A DNA stretch of 64,000 nt from Sporosarcina gallistercoris (GCF_014836415.1 NZ_JACSQY010000004.1:48294-112293), one strand, 5' to 3'; positions 1 through 8,323 are shown, numbered from the stretch's first letter. The notes: generated by a model not told the origin, from the letters alone. Translations and numbers: made by a program.

Positions 1-21
1 CCTCCCTTGAATTGTGTCCCG

Positions 22-189
22 TTATCGAGAAATCCCGCTAGGTGTCGGACAAATCCCTCTGGGTGATGGAGAAACGCTGCCCAGTGTCTGGGAAATCTCT
101 CTGCATGACCGACAAATCCCGCTGCTTGTCGGACAAATTTCACTTAACGACAAACAAACACTCCCTACTGATCGAGAACACCTCCCATA
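22..189. repeat. Degenerate 21-nt tandem repeat array
   Basis: Eight head-to-tail units of 21 nt start near 22, 43, 64, 85, 106, 127, 148 and 169. The best units read TGTCGGACAAATCCCTCTG; others drift, but the GAC/GAG-AAA core and the downstream CTC/CGCT block stay in phase. The period is a multiple of three, so long open frames arise on both strands, but none has a ribosome site or protein-like composition. The array lies just beyond the terminator of the phosphatase gene. Its function is unknown. Confidence 0.75.
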
Positions 190-203
190 GTATCCACGCA
201 CAC

Positions 204-235
204 AAAAAAACCGGCTGCCCGAAGGCATGCCGGTT
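204..235 (-). terminator. Rho-independent terminator of the phosphatase gene
   Basis: A GC-rich stem (CCGGCTGCC against GGCATGCCGG, one bulge) is followed on the minus strand by a run of seven T. It abuts the stop codon at 236-238. Confidence 0.85.
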
Positions 236-823
236 TCAAGATTTCATCTCATGTAAATGATTTATACAATTGAACAACTCGCAAACGTTTTCGTCCTCAC
301 CGATTTTCACAATCGTCAACGACGTATTCCCGAGCGGTTCTTCGTACGTCGTTCCAGGCAATAACTCAGACAATAACCGTTTGATGAAACCGCCATGACT
401 GACTGCAAGCACTCGGCCATCGGGATAACGCCGCTGCATCTCTTGTATGAACGACATTCCTCGGGTGATCACACTATCATGCGACTCCCCTTGTAAATCC
501 AGCTGCTTCCAATCGGGACCCCACTTCGCCAAACGATCGGCTTCCGTCGTCCCTTCGATTAATCCGCCAGCACGTTCACGCAGCCGCGTGTCTTCAATCA
601 CTTCGGCATGTGTCATCTGCCGACCGATCAGTTCTGCCGTCCGTTTCGCACGCTGCCAAGGGCTCGTATAAATGGCATCCCACGTATCTGCAGCGAATCG
701 CTCTGCTGCACGTTCCGCCATCATAATTCCTTCTTCGTCCAACGGAATATCCGTACTCCCTTGTGCTCGTCCTTGTTTGTTCCAGGCAGTCACCCCATGG
801 CGTACAAATCCAACTGTCGTCAT
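236..823 (-). CDS. Histidine phosphatase family protein (phosphoglycerate mutase-like)
   Basis: The protein is about 195 residues and belongs to the phosphoglycerate-mutase/histidine phosphatase superfamily, cytosolic enzymes that transfer phosphate through a phosphohistidine. The signature RHG lies at residues 8-10 (FVRHGVTAWN), and the second catalytic histidine is in AVSHGGFIKR. The start is placed at the ATG at 823, because AAAGGAGG lies 7 nt upstream; an upstream in-frame ATG overlaps that ribosome site. The substrate cannot be read from the sequence. The gene stands alone with its own terminator, and the family is often mis-named phosphoglycerate mutase. Confidence 0.9.
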   Translation of the reverse strand: MTTVGFVRHGVTAWNKQGRAQGSTDIPLDEEGIMMAERAAERFAADTWDAIYTSPWQRAKRTAELIGRQMTHAEVIEDTRLRERAGGLIEGTTEADRLAKWGPDWKQLDLQGESHDSVITRGMSFIQEMQRRYPDGRVLAVSHGGFIKRLLSELLPGTTYEEPLGNTSLTIVKIGEDENVCELFNCINHLHEMKS

Positions 824-909
824 CCAAGCAGCCTCCTTTTCAAACATTGTAATGGTATTACTTTACCACATATACGGCAGCTTTCAAAACAATCTAACAA
901 TATACCCTT

Positions 910-2154
910 CTATTCGACAGTGCGGTTCATGGATTGTTCGACAATCACTCTGCCTGCTTTAATCACGTAGTTCGCAATCGGCTGGTCTTGAATCACATCA
1001 CTCAATTTCAGCGAATCGAACACAACCAAGTCCGCCTTCTTCCCCTCAGCAATCCCGTAAGTCTCTTCAATACCTAGACACTTCGCTGCATTGTACGTAA
1101 TCATGTCGAGGACGGCCCGCTGCTGTTCTGCAGATCCCATGAATTGTGTCTCCGCAAGCAGATACCCGATCAGCAGTAAGTTCGCATTGCCGAACGGCGT
1201 AAAAGCATTGCGGATATTATTCGAAGCAAACGCCACATTCACCCCATGCTCCAGCATCTGCCGCACGGGCGCCATCCCACGCCGTACATTCTTCTCATCA
1301 TTCCGGCCATTCAAATACACGTCCGTTGCAGGAAGCGGCATGATTGTAATTCCCGCATGTGCAATCTTTGCAAATAACAGAGACGCCTCTTCAAGGTCAA
1401 GCGATCCAAGTGTCGTCACATGACCGAGCGTCACACGACCTTGCATCCCCCGTTCTATCGTCAGGTCGCAAATCCGATCCGTCAGCAAGTATCGAGGATC
1501 TTCCGTATGATCGGCGAAATCCACGTGCAAGTCGAGCGGCAACTCATGCTTTTTCGCTAAGTCAAAGACCAATTCCAAATGGCGAATGGAATCTTCCAGC
1601 GTCTTTTCATTGTAAGGGCAGCCTCCGACAACATCTGCCCCCATAAGAATGCCCTCTTCCATCCGTTCGAGCGTCCCTTCGGATTTCAAGATGCCTTCTT
1701 GGGGGAAGACAACAATTTGCAAATCGATTTTATCCTTATAGACTTCTTTCAATTCAAGCAACACTTCCACGCCCATCAGTTTTTCAATATGATCGACGTC
1801 GGGATGAGCACGCATCACCGTTGTTCCTTTAGCAATCGCCCACTTCAGCACTTTCTCAGAACGCGCATACACGTCTTCATACGTGTATTCCGCTTTCAGT
1901 TCACCGGTATTTTTAATCGCCTCTTCAAGAGTTCCAGAAACATTCGGTTTCCGTTCCTCTAAAAATGCTTTGTCCGGATGGATATGCCCTTCAACCAAGC
2001 CTGGCAGTACAACCCTGCCCTTACAGTCAATTTCGCGATCCGCGCCAGCAGATAATCCCGATCCGATTTTTCGGATGACCCCTTCCTCCATCCAAATATC
2101 CTGCAAATCCTGATCATCCCGGATCCTAGCATTTCTAATCAGCAACGTCTTCAT
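910..2154 (-). CDS. Amidohydrolase, cytosine-deaminase-like, with altered catalytic residues
   Basis: The protein is about 414 residues and aligns along its length with the CodA/AtzC branch of the amidohydrolase superfamily. Shared blocks are GHIHPDKAF (metal HxH at 57 and 59), LQIVVFPQEGIL, ADVVGGCPYN, VTLGHVTT (His 245) and RRGMAPVRQML. Aligned from memory with E. coli CodA, the HCDE motif is HVDF here, so the catalytic Glu is Phe 213. The metal-binding Asp of GHDD is Asn 312, in ASNNIRNAFTP. Deamination by the usual mechanism is therefore doubtful. GGAGGGG precedes the ATG at 2154. The gene begins 16 nt after msrA and is probably co-transcribed with it. It may be a distinct hydrolase clade or a non-catalytic member. 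Confidence 0.8.
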   Translation of the reverse strand: MKTLLIRNARIRDDQDLQDIWMEEGVIRKIGSGLSAGADREIDCKGRVVLPGLVEGHIHPDKAFLEERKPNVSGTLEEAIKNTGELKAEYTYEDVYARSEKVLKWAIAKGTTVMRAHPDVDHIEKLMGVEVLLELKEVYKDKIDLQIVVFPQEGILKSEGTLERMEEGILMGADVVGGCPYNEKTLEDSIRHLELVFDLAKKHELPLDLHVDFADHTEDPRYLLTDRICDLTIERGMQGRVTLGHVTTLGSLDLEEASLLFAKIAHAGITIMPLPATDVYLNGRNDEKNVRRGMAPVRQMLEHGVNVAFASNNIRNAFTPFGNANLLLIGYLLAETQFMGSAEQQRAVLDMITYNAAKCLGIEETYGIAEGKKADLVVFDSLKLSDVIQDQPIANYVIKAGRVIVEQSMNRTVE

Positions 2155-2170
2155 CCTGCATTCCCCTCCA

Positions 2171-2905
2171 TCAGTTCGTCTCTTCATCTTCTTTCGGCTC
2201 GCTCAACCGCTTCACAACCTCTTCATCCCGGATAATCGGTTGGATCTTAATATCATCCAACACATGTAAATTGATATGACAATACCCGTTCGGATTCTTC
2301 ACTAAATAGTCTTGGTGGAACTCTTCCGCTTCATAGAAATTATCTAGAGGTGCTGCTTCCGTTGCAATAGCCTTTTTATAGAACTGCTGTTCATCTTTCA
2401 CAGCTTCTTTCACAACTTCCGCATCCGCTTCATTTGTATAATAAATCCCGGAACGATAATGGACGCCAACATCATTCCCTTGCTTATCTTTCGTTGTCGG
2501 ATCAATCACTTGAAACAGATGATCAATGAGTGTTTCCAACGAAATCCGGTCCGGATCATACGTGACTTCCACGGTTTCCGCGAATTTCTCATCGCCTTTG
2601 ATAACCTCTTCATACGTCGGATGTTCTCCTGTTCCGTTCGCATACCCGGAAACTGTATCCTGCACTCCGTAAAGCCTTGCAAAATACGCTTCCACGCCCC
2701 AGAAACAGCCGCCTGCAAAGTAAATTTTGTGTAACTCGCTATCGTCATAATTCAAGTGTTCGTTAATATTGGTCACATCATCTTTCAATACGTAGCCATC
2801 TTCCGGTTCGGGCTGAGTACTCGGTCTACCCGCATTGGCACCGCAAGAAGCTAGCAAGAAAACTGCACAGACCCATGAAACCAATACCGACTGTCGTTTC
2901 AGCAT
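2171..2905 (-). CDS. msrA: Peptide methionine sulfoxide reductase MsrA, predicted lipoprotein
   Basis: The first 20 residues form a lipoprotein signal with lipobox LASC, followed by a flexible acidic linker and then the MsrA domain from about residue 62. The catalytic motif GCFWG is at about 67, and a C-terminal Cys (GYCHINLH) could resolve the sulfenate. MsrA reduces methionine-S-sulfoxide in proteins. With 244 residues it is longer than the common cytosolic form of about 180 because of the export signal and linker, so it should act outside the membrane. AAAGGAGGG supports the ATG at 2905. The amidohydrolase gene follows 16 nt downstream. Confidence 0.92.
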   Translation of the reverse strand: MLKRQSVLVSWVCAVFLLASCGANAGRPSTQPEPEDGYVLKDDVTNINEHLNYDDSELHKIYFAGGCFWGVEAYFARLYGVQDTVSGYANGTGEHPTYEEVIKGDEKFAETVEVTYDPDRISLETLIDHLFQVIDPTTKDKQGNDVGVHYRSGIYYTNEADAEVVKEAVKDEQQFYKKAIATEAAPLDNFYEAEEFHQDYLVKNPNGYCHINLHVLDDIKIQPIIRDEEVVKRLSEPKEDEETN

Positions 2906-2981
2906 AACATCCCTCCTTTTCTATCGTTCTCCTTTGGTATATCATAGCGGATATTCTTTCTATCAGTTTATCACACAACTC

Positions 2982-3012
2982 AAAAAAGCTATCCAGAACG
3001 GATAGCTTTTCA
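2982..3012 (-). terminator. Terminator of the Rieske oxygenase gene
   Basis: AAAAGCTATCC pairs with GGATAGCTTTT around a 4-5 nt loop. On the minus strand it is followed by six T, just after the stop codon at 3021. Confidence 0.85.
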
Positions 3013-3020
3013 CAAACCTA

Positions 3021-3995
3021 TTAAGCTGTACCTAGAGTGACTCCGCATTTTTTTAAATATTGACGATACGCGATGCTCACACGATCCGAAACAAGTGACA
3101 ATTCCACTTGCAAATCGAGTGGCAGTTCTTCAGGTTTCTGGTTTTGGACGATTGGTTTATCTTGAGCGAATATCAAGTCCTGGAACTCGATAATCTCTTC
3201 ATCCGTCTGCCCCGTATCGTAGTTGAATGACAATATACCATATGCGACAGAATGCGTCTCTGACATCGGACGCACCGTCAGCAGGATTGTCATCAATGTA
3301 TCATTCTCAGCATCCCGTTTCGTAAATCGTACCGTGAGCGGACGTACAATCTCATACGTATAGTAGACGTATTTTGCCACTCCCGTTCCGTCTGCATCCG
3401 GTTGGAAAATCCGGATTTCATCGGAATACATTCTTCCATCCACTTCATTCATCTTGTACGGTTCAATTTCACGATGTGCCTCTTCACCGAGAAAGCCTTG
3501 GTGAACGACAGCTAGATGACCGACATCCAAGAAGTTTTCTATGATCCTTGGAGGAAGGGCCTCCACTTCCTGTGGACCCCAGATGACATTTCTCCATTCA
3601 TCCGACTCCATTTCTGGATACTTAAAGAACTCCGGTTCATTTCCAGCAAGATTCACCCAGATGAGTCCATATTTTTCGACACAAGAATAGGTGATGGCCT
3701 TCGCTTTTTTCGGAATCGATTTTCCTTCAGGTAACTGAGGGATTTTCACACAATCCCCTTCATCTTCATATTCCCACCCATGATATGGGCACACAAGACA
3801 ATCGTTTTTCACTTCACCGAGTGATAGTGCAGCTCCTCTATGTATACACAAGTCCTTAAATGCATGGACGCCTTTACTATTGCGGAAAATTGCCAGTCTT
3901 TCTCCCATTAGAACAATTTGAATCGGCGCTTCTTGGACATCTTGAGATCGACAAGCAACGAGCCACTCTTCTTGTAACGCAGTATCTTTCAACAT
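3021..3995 (-). CDS. Rieske-type ring-hydroxylating/N- or O-demethylating oxygenase, alpha subunit
   Basis: The protein has 324 residues. An N-terminal Rieske [2Fe-2S] domain has ligands Cys50-x-His52 and Cys69-x-x-His72 (CIHRG and CPYHGW). A catalytic domain carries the mononuclear iron motif with Asp157, His160 and His165 (DVGHLAVVH). Such enzymes use O2 and electrons from a reductase to hydroxylate or demethylate aromatic and heterocyclic rings. No reductase gene lies nearby. AAGGGGATC precedes the ATG at 3995; upstream ATGs lack a ribosome site. The gene is divergent from a nucleobase permease, which suggests, without proving it, a purine- or pyrimidine-like substrate. Confidence 0.88.
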   Translation of the reverse strand: MLKDTALQEEWLVACRSQDVQEAPIQIVLMGERLAIFRNSKGVHAFKDLCIHRGAALSLGEVKNDCLVCPYHGWEYEDEGDCVKIPQLPEGKSIPKKAKAITYSCVEKYGLIWVNLAGNEPEFFKYPEMESDEWRNVIWGPQEVEALPPRIIENFLDVGHLAVVHQGFLGEEAHREIEPYKMNEVDGRMYSDEIRIFQPDADGTGVAKYVYYTYEIVRPLTVRFTKRDAENDTLMTILLTVRPMSETHSVAYGILSFNYDTGQTDEEIIEFQDLIFAQDKPIVQNQKPEELPLDLQVELSLVSDRVSIAYRQYLKKCGVTLGTA

Positions 3996-4064
3996 GGGTA
4001 GATCCCCTTCCATTCTCTTGGTTACCCTAATTGTACGAAAGGATTCTGCTTTGGTCAACCCAAA

Positions 4065-4104
4065 ACACGAACCAATGTAAAACAAAATTTTAAAACGTTC
4101 GCAT
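4065..4104. promoter_or_regulatory. Candidate PurR operator (two inverted CGAAC boxes)
   Basis: CGAAC at 4068-4072 on the plus strand and GCGAACGTTTT on the minus strand (GTTCG at 4097-4101) form an inverted pair in the shared intergenic region. Bacillus PurR boxes have a CGAAC core in inverted pairs separated by roughly this distance. The right-hand box resembles the published consensus well; the left one is weaker. PurR control of a nucleobase permease would be expected. Confidence 0.4.
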
Positions 4105-4110
4105 TTTGAC

Positions 4111-4139
4111 TGTACAAAAACAATTTAATTCTTTATACT
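4111..4139 (+). promoter_or_regulatory. Possible promoter of the NCS2 permease
   Basis: A good -10 TATACT (4134-4139) lies 17 nt after TGTACA (4111-4116), a weak -35. TTGACT at 4106-4111 is a better hexamer but is 22 nt away. The inverted CGAAC boxes sit just upstream. Confidence 0.35.
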
Positions 4140-4177
4140 CCTTCTATACCTTAACAAAAACGAACTAAGGAGTGTTC

Positions 4178-5533
4178 ATGTTGTCCAAGAAACGCCCAGA
4201 TGGTCTGCTCATCGGTGTTGATGAGAAAGTTAGTTATCCAAAAGCGATTGCACTAGGATTACAGCACGTACTCGCGATGGATTTGTATATTGCGCCCATT
4301 ATCGTAGCGGGCTTGCTCTCGTTGAGTACTGAAAATACTTCATTCTTTGTTCAGATGTGTTTCCTCGCAACTGGACTTGCAACGCTCATACAAACCGGCT
4401 TCGGTTTGAAACTGCCAGTTGTTCAAGGTCCTTCATATGTACCGATTGGTGCAATTGCCGCAATTGGCGGTAAACTGGGACTTGGAGCCATTGCAGGAAG
4501 CCTCATTCCTGGCGCGATCATGATTGCACTCCTCGGTTATCCTTTGAAAGTATTCGCAAAAACCGTCCGTAAAATTGTTCCGCCAATCGTTGGAGGAACG
4601 GTCATCATCATCGTAGGTATCGCGTTAATGCCTGTTGGCTTGAATAACATCTACTTTGCCGAAGGGACTATTGGTCAAAACGTAGCCATCGCTTCAGTCT
4701 CTGCAGGTGTCCTTGTAACATGTATGGTTCTAGGTAAGCGTTTGCCACGATTCGGCTCATTTTTCCGACTCGTCTCTGTCATTCTAGCGATCGTTGCCGG
4801 ATCGATTGCCGCAAGTTTCTTCTATCCGATTGACTTCACGCCGGTTAAAGAAGCTGCCTGGTTCTCACTTCCGACATTATTACCATTCGGAAAACCCGTA
4901 TTCGATATGGGCGCCATCCTCACGATGATGCTTGTGTACTTGATCATCCTGCTTGAAACAACTGGAACGTGGTTCGTTGTTTCGACGATTACAGAAGAGG
5001 AATTGGATGAAAAACGTTTGAACCGAGCATCGTTCGGTGAAGGGCTTGGCTGTTTCGTCGGATCCCTATTCGGAAGTACGCCACTCACTGGTTATTCATC
5101 GAACGCAGGACTCCTCGCAATTACTGGAGTCGGAAGCCGCATGGTGATCATGGCGAGCGGTTTCATCCTTGTATTACTTGGGTTCATCCCCAAATTGTCT
5201 GCAATCATTATTTGTATCCCGGAATCCGTCATTAACGGGATTTTCGGTATCGTCTGTGTGGCAATCGTCACGAATGGGATGAAAATCATCCAGCCGATCA
5301 TTATCGACGATCGCAACATGATTGTCATCGGCGTTCCGATCTTGCTGACGATCGCGGTTACCGTGCTTCCAAAAGAAGTACTCGCAACTGTCCCGAACTG
5401 GGCGAACTATCTCCTCTCTTCAGGAATTTCAGTAGGTGCATTGGCGACCGTGATTTTGAACTTGGTCATTCCTGTGGATAAAAACTTAGGACAAAATCCG
5501 CCGTTATCCAGATCGGTGGAAGAAGTAAAATAA
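4178..5533 (+). CDS. NCS2 family nucleobase:cation symporter (xanthine/uracil/urate type)
   Basis: The protein is 451 residues with about 14 hydrophobic segments. NCS2 hallmarks are the TM1 motif GLQHVLAMD, the acidic residue of ETTGTWF in the TM8 region, and the signature NAGLLAITGVGSR. It should import a purine or pyrimidine base, or a related ring such as urate, with H+ or Na+. AAGGAG 5 nt upstream selects the ATG at 4178 over an overlapping GTG at 4172. It has its own terminator and is divergent from the Rieske oxygenase. The exact substrate cannot be assigned. Confidence 0.9.
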   Translation: MLSKKRPDGLLIGVDEKVSYPKAIALGLQHVLAMDLYIAPIIVAGLLSLSTENTSFFVQMCFLATGLATLIQTGFGLKLPVVQGPSYVPIGAIAAIGGKLGLGAIAGSLIPGAIMIALLGYPLKVFAKTVRKIVPPIVGGTVIIIVGIALMPVGLNNIYFAEGTIGQNVAIASVSAGVLVTCMVLGKRLPRFGSFFRLVSVILAIVAGSIAASFFYPIDFTPVKEAAWFSLPTLLPFGKPVFDMGAILTMMLVYLIILLETTGTWFVVSTITEEELDEKRLNRASFGEGLGCFVGSLFGSTPLTGYSSNAGLLAITGVGSRMVIMASGFILVLLGFIPKLSAIIICIPESVINGIFGIVCVAIVTNGMKIIQPIIIDDRNMIVIGVPILLTIAVTVLPKEVLATVPNWANYLLSSGISVGALATVILNLVIPVDKNLGQNPPLSRSVEEVK

Positions 5534-5557
5534 AAATGCTATAAACAATTCCCCATA

Positions 5558-5595
5558 GAAAAAGACCGCTAATGAGACTATTAGCGGTCTTTTGC
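5558..5595 (+). terminator. Terminator of the NCS2 permease gene
   Basis: AAAGACCGCTAAT pairs with ATTAGCGGTCTTTT around a 6-nt loop and ends in a short T-run. Confidence 0.88.
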
Positions 5596-5673
5596 ACGTA
5601 CTTATGAGATTCCATTTAAGAAACTTTCAGTTCCATCATGCAGAAAGAGTCGAATGCGGCATTCAACAGGCCG

Positions 5674-6204
5674 TTACACTTTTTTTGTCAAACTCCACTT
5701 CCCTCTTCTGATGAATTCCCACAAGCTGCACATCAACAACAAGAAACCAAAAATAGTGAGAAAGACAACTGGCGAAATGATTTTAAGAAAACTAAAGCCG
5801 ATCATCATGAAACCGACAATCAAATAATGATGAACCGCGTGTAAATGGTACGTTTCCTGCTCAGTATGCCATGCACGAAAGTAACCTTGTAATAAGCCAA
5901 GGATTACTTGCAAGGGCAGCACCATATAAGGAAGACTTTCATATGAATTCTTGATACAGCCAATCAGTACGTATGCCATTCCCATGCCTGCATACACAAC
6001 GAATATATATGAGCGTTCCTTATTCTTTTTCGACTGAAATGTCCGATACCCCCAAGCCGCCGCGAAAGAGAATGCCGCAAAGAACCAGGCAAATAACGTA
6101 AACGTCAAAGAGACTTGCTTCAGCCAAATAATATAGTACGGGAAAATGACAACCTGTCCCACCGTGACAACAAGCGGCAGATACCGTGCACTTTTGGAAT
6201 TCAT
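5674..6204 (-). CDS. Small multi-spanning membrane protein, function unknown
   Basis: The protein is about 176 residues with five or six hydrophobic segments, and a His-rich stretch (HLHAVHHY) lies between two of them. No family is recognised. The start at ATG 6204 has AAGGAG 6 nt upstream. It follows the FAD oxidoreductase gene by 11 nt, so the two are very likely one operon and it may be a membrane partner of that enzyme. Confidence 0.7.
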   Translation of the reverse strand: MNSKSARYLPLVVTVGQVVIFPYYIIWLKQVSLTFTLFAWFFAAFSFAAAWGYRTFQSKKNKERSYIFVVYAGMGMAYVLIGCIKNSYESLPYMVLPLQVILGLLQGYFRAWHTEQETYHLHAVHHYLIVGFMMIGFSFLKIISPVVFLTIFGFLLLMCSLWEFIRRGKWSLTKKV

Positions 6205-6215
6205 GCTGTGCTCCT

Positions 6216-7685
6216 TCACTTTACGTAATACTCGTAGAACATATTTTGAAAGATGTTATTTGGATCTCTTCGTAATTTTTCTTCCTTAAACTTTTCCCAC
6301 TCAGGGTACGAACTCCTGAATTGATCTTTTGTTTGATAACGGTAGTAAGGCAAGTAATAGGTCCCGCCATGCTCAAGAGTTAAGTCAGTCCAAGTCCGGA
6401 TGAGTGATTCTGCGTTGGCAACCTGTTCTTCCTTTACTCCATGCTGGATCAATACAACCAAACCTAACATGTCCTCTTTGGCATAATTCAGTGTGGTGAA
6501 GTCGTCTTTGGCCGCATATCGCACCGTTATATTATGAAGTTTGAAATCATCTTTGCTGTCGTTGGCTGGAATCACTTGCCTTAAATCATGCAGATAGGCT
6601 TCAAAGGCATCCACCGGAACAAAAAACTCTTGCAACACTTCCACCCGCCCCGGCTTTGTGTACTCCATAAATGTCGACTCGGAGCGCATCACATTATTCC
6701 GGGTAATTTCGTTTCCTTCAAGAGAAGCAAGATAGTGCTTTTGAGTTCCCCAAAACACATTTTCAAAAGCCCCACCGAGTCGGCCCACATCTAGTGCCAG
6801 CTTACTCAGTTTGACGCCTTGCTCTTTTTTGAGCGCCGTATTAGGATCCTGTTTATCTGTAGAGTCGTAATTGACAACTACCATTTCGTCGAGGAAAGAT
6901 GCGGGCGCAACGCTCACTCTGGCATAGTGCATCGCTGTATTTCGCTGTTTCAATAACCGTTTGAAATAGGATGCATACTCATTTGATTTCAACTGTTCTG
7001 TATGGATCGTGTAGAGGTCATTTTCCGTCAATTCCAACGTCACATCTAAAATCACGCCAAACAATCCGTATCCGCCAAACACATACTTCATCCATTCATC
7101 GGGGTCTTCCCTCGTTATGGTCTTCATGTCACCTGAAGGGGTTAGTAGCGTCATTTCCTTTACGGTTTCCGCCATTGGGCCAAAACGGATATCCCGCCCG
7201 TGCGCATTAACCGACAGGGAACCGCCTATCGTAAAAATGGATTGCGATTGAGTCACTTTCAAAGCGAATCCATGCGGTTGAATGGCCTCTTGGACGTCCT
7301 CCCACGTTGCTCCTGCCTCTACACGAATCGTCTTCTGCCGTTCATCTATCTCAAGTATCCGGTTGAAAGTTCGCATATCCAGTACGACACCATCTTTATA
7401 ATACGTATGGCCACCTTGCGAATGCTGTAATCCAGCAACCGAGATCTTCTGTCCATTCCGATTTGCTTCTTTAACAATCCTCTGCAAATCATTTCGGTTT
7501 TCCGCTTTGACAACTCGTTCCACGCGCTCAGGAAGAAGCCCGGGATAATCGGTAACTAAACTGCCTTGAGAGAGCCCATATTTCCTTTTCTCAATCGGAA
7601 TATTCCATAAGACGATGGCTACAAAAACAACAACTAGACTCCCCAAAAACCATGGTTTTTTGAGCAGTTCCGATATGATTTGCAT
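6216..7685 (-). CDS. FAD-binding oxidoreductase with N-terminal membrane anchor (FAD_binding_4 / ALO-like)
   Basis: The protein is 489 residues. One transmembrane segment (about residues 11-28) is followed by a PCMH-type FAD domain of the vanillyl-alcohol oxidase superfamily, with GLQHSQGGHTY and GGSLSVNAHGRD. The C-terminus, ending FQNMFYEYY, resembles the sugar-lactone oxidase group (aldonolactone and alditol oxidases). It probably oxidises a polyol or lactone at the membrane. AAAGGGGG precedes the ATG at 7685, which excludes 19 upstream residues. The small membrane protein gene follows directly. Confidence 0.82.
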   Translation of the reverse strand: MQIISELLKKPWFLGSLVVVFVAIVLWNIPIEKRKYGLSQGSLVTDYPGLLPERVERVVKAENRNDLQRIVKEANRNGQKISVAGLQHSQGGHTYYKDGVVLDMRTFNRILEIDERQKTIRVEAGATWEDVQEAIQPHGFALKVTQSQSIFTIGGSLSVNAHGRDIRFGPMAETVKEMTLLTPSGDMKTITREDPDEWMKYVFGGYGLFGVILDVTLELTENDLYTIHTEQLKSNEYASYFKRLLKQRNTAMHYARVSVAPASFLDEMVVVNYDSTDKQDPNTALKKEQGVKLSKLALDVGRLGGAFENVFWGTQKHYLASLEGNEITRNNVMRSESTFMEYTKPGRVEVLQEFFVPVDAFEAYLHDLRQVIPANDSKDDFKLHNITVRYAAKDDFTTLNYAKEDMLGLVVLIQHGVKEEQVANAESLIRTWTDLTLEHGGTYYLPYYRYQTKDQFRSSYPEWEKFKEEKLRRDPNNIFQNMFYEYYVK

Positions 7686-7780
7686 AGTAGCCCCCTTTAT
7701 AGACAACTTGTAGATTTGAGTGGTTTTAATTTCATTATACATTGCAGCAACAGAAAGGAAGCTACTATTCTTTGTGCAGT

Positions 7781-7818
7781 AAAAAAGGACACCACTACTT
7801 TAAAGGCATGGTGTCTTT
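7781..7818 (-). terminator. Probable terminator of the GNAT gene
   Basis: GACACCA (7788-7794) pairs with TGGTGTC (7809-7815) with a 14-nt loop. Six T follow on the minus strand, 86 nt past the acetyltransferase stop. Confidence 0.5.
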
Positions 7819-7903
7819 GGTTTATATGTAAAGTGTACAGACTATATAGTTCTATTTATTGAACAAATAATTTTTCTTAAAAAATCCCACTCACTAACTT
7901 AAA

Positions 7904-8323
7904 TCATTCCTGATATGTTTTTCTAAACCCGTAAAAAGGACGATAGCCCAAGTTTTCGTAGTAAGTCTGTGAGCCGCTGGTGGCCAGTAGTTCTACGCGT
8001 GTGTCCGGGTACATGTCATGGACATATTGAAGTAATGTCGTGCCGATTCCTAACCCCCGGTATCTTTTATCAATCAGCAGTTCACAAATAAAAAGGCTGA
8101 CAGCCGTATCCGTATGCCCTCTAATAAATCCTACTATTTCGTTATGCTGCGCTCTAACTATAAACGCGATAGTTGAGTTCTCCCACGCAATTCTTGTCTT
8201 CCTGCAATTTCGGGATAGTGTGTGCCACCCTTCCACTTCGTTCAATTTTTGTATATCGGTAAAATCACTATGTACATATGGCTCAATGGACATTATGGTG
8301 CCGTCTCTTAAGGTAACTTCCAT
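7904..8323 (-). CDS. GNAT family N-acetyltransferase
   Basis: A 139-residue single GNAT domain. The acetyl-CoA loop is RYRGLGIGTTLL, and the C-terminal motif YYENLGYRPFYGF is typical of the family. The acceptor substrate is unknown. AAGGGGGA lies upstream of the ATG at 8323. It is one of four GNAT genes in the 8-22 kb region. Confidence 0.88.
   Translation of the reverse strand: MEVTLRDGTIMSIEPYVHSDFTDIQKLNEVEGWHTLSRNCRKTRIAWENSTIAFIVRAQHNEIVGFIRGHTDTAVSLFICELLIDKRYRGLGIGTTLLQYVHDMYPDTRVELLATSGSQTYYENLGYRPFYGFRKTYQE

Noticed and set aside
22..189. CRISPR-like spacing of the 21-nt array (and of the array at 38681-38874)
   Set aside because: Units are contiguous with no unique spacers, are degenerate, and no cas gene is present.
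4080..4177. Purine riboswitch in front of the NCS2 permease
   Set aside because: The leader after the likely transcription start is only about 30 nt, too short for the purine aptamer, and its conserved loops are absent.
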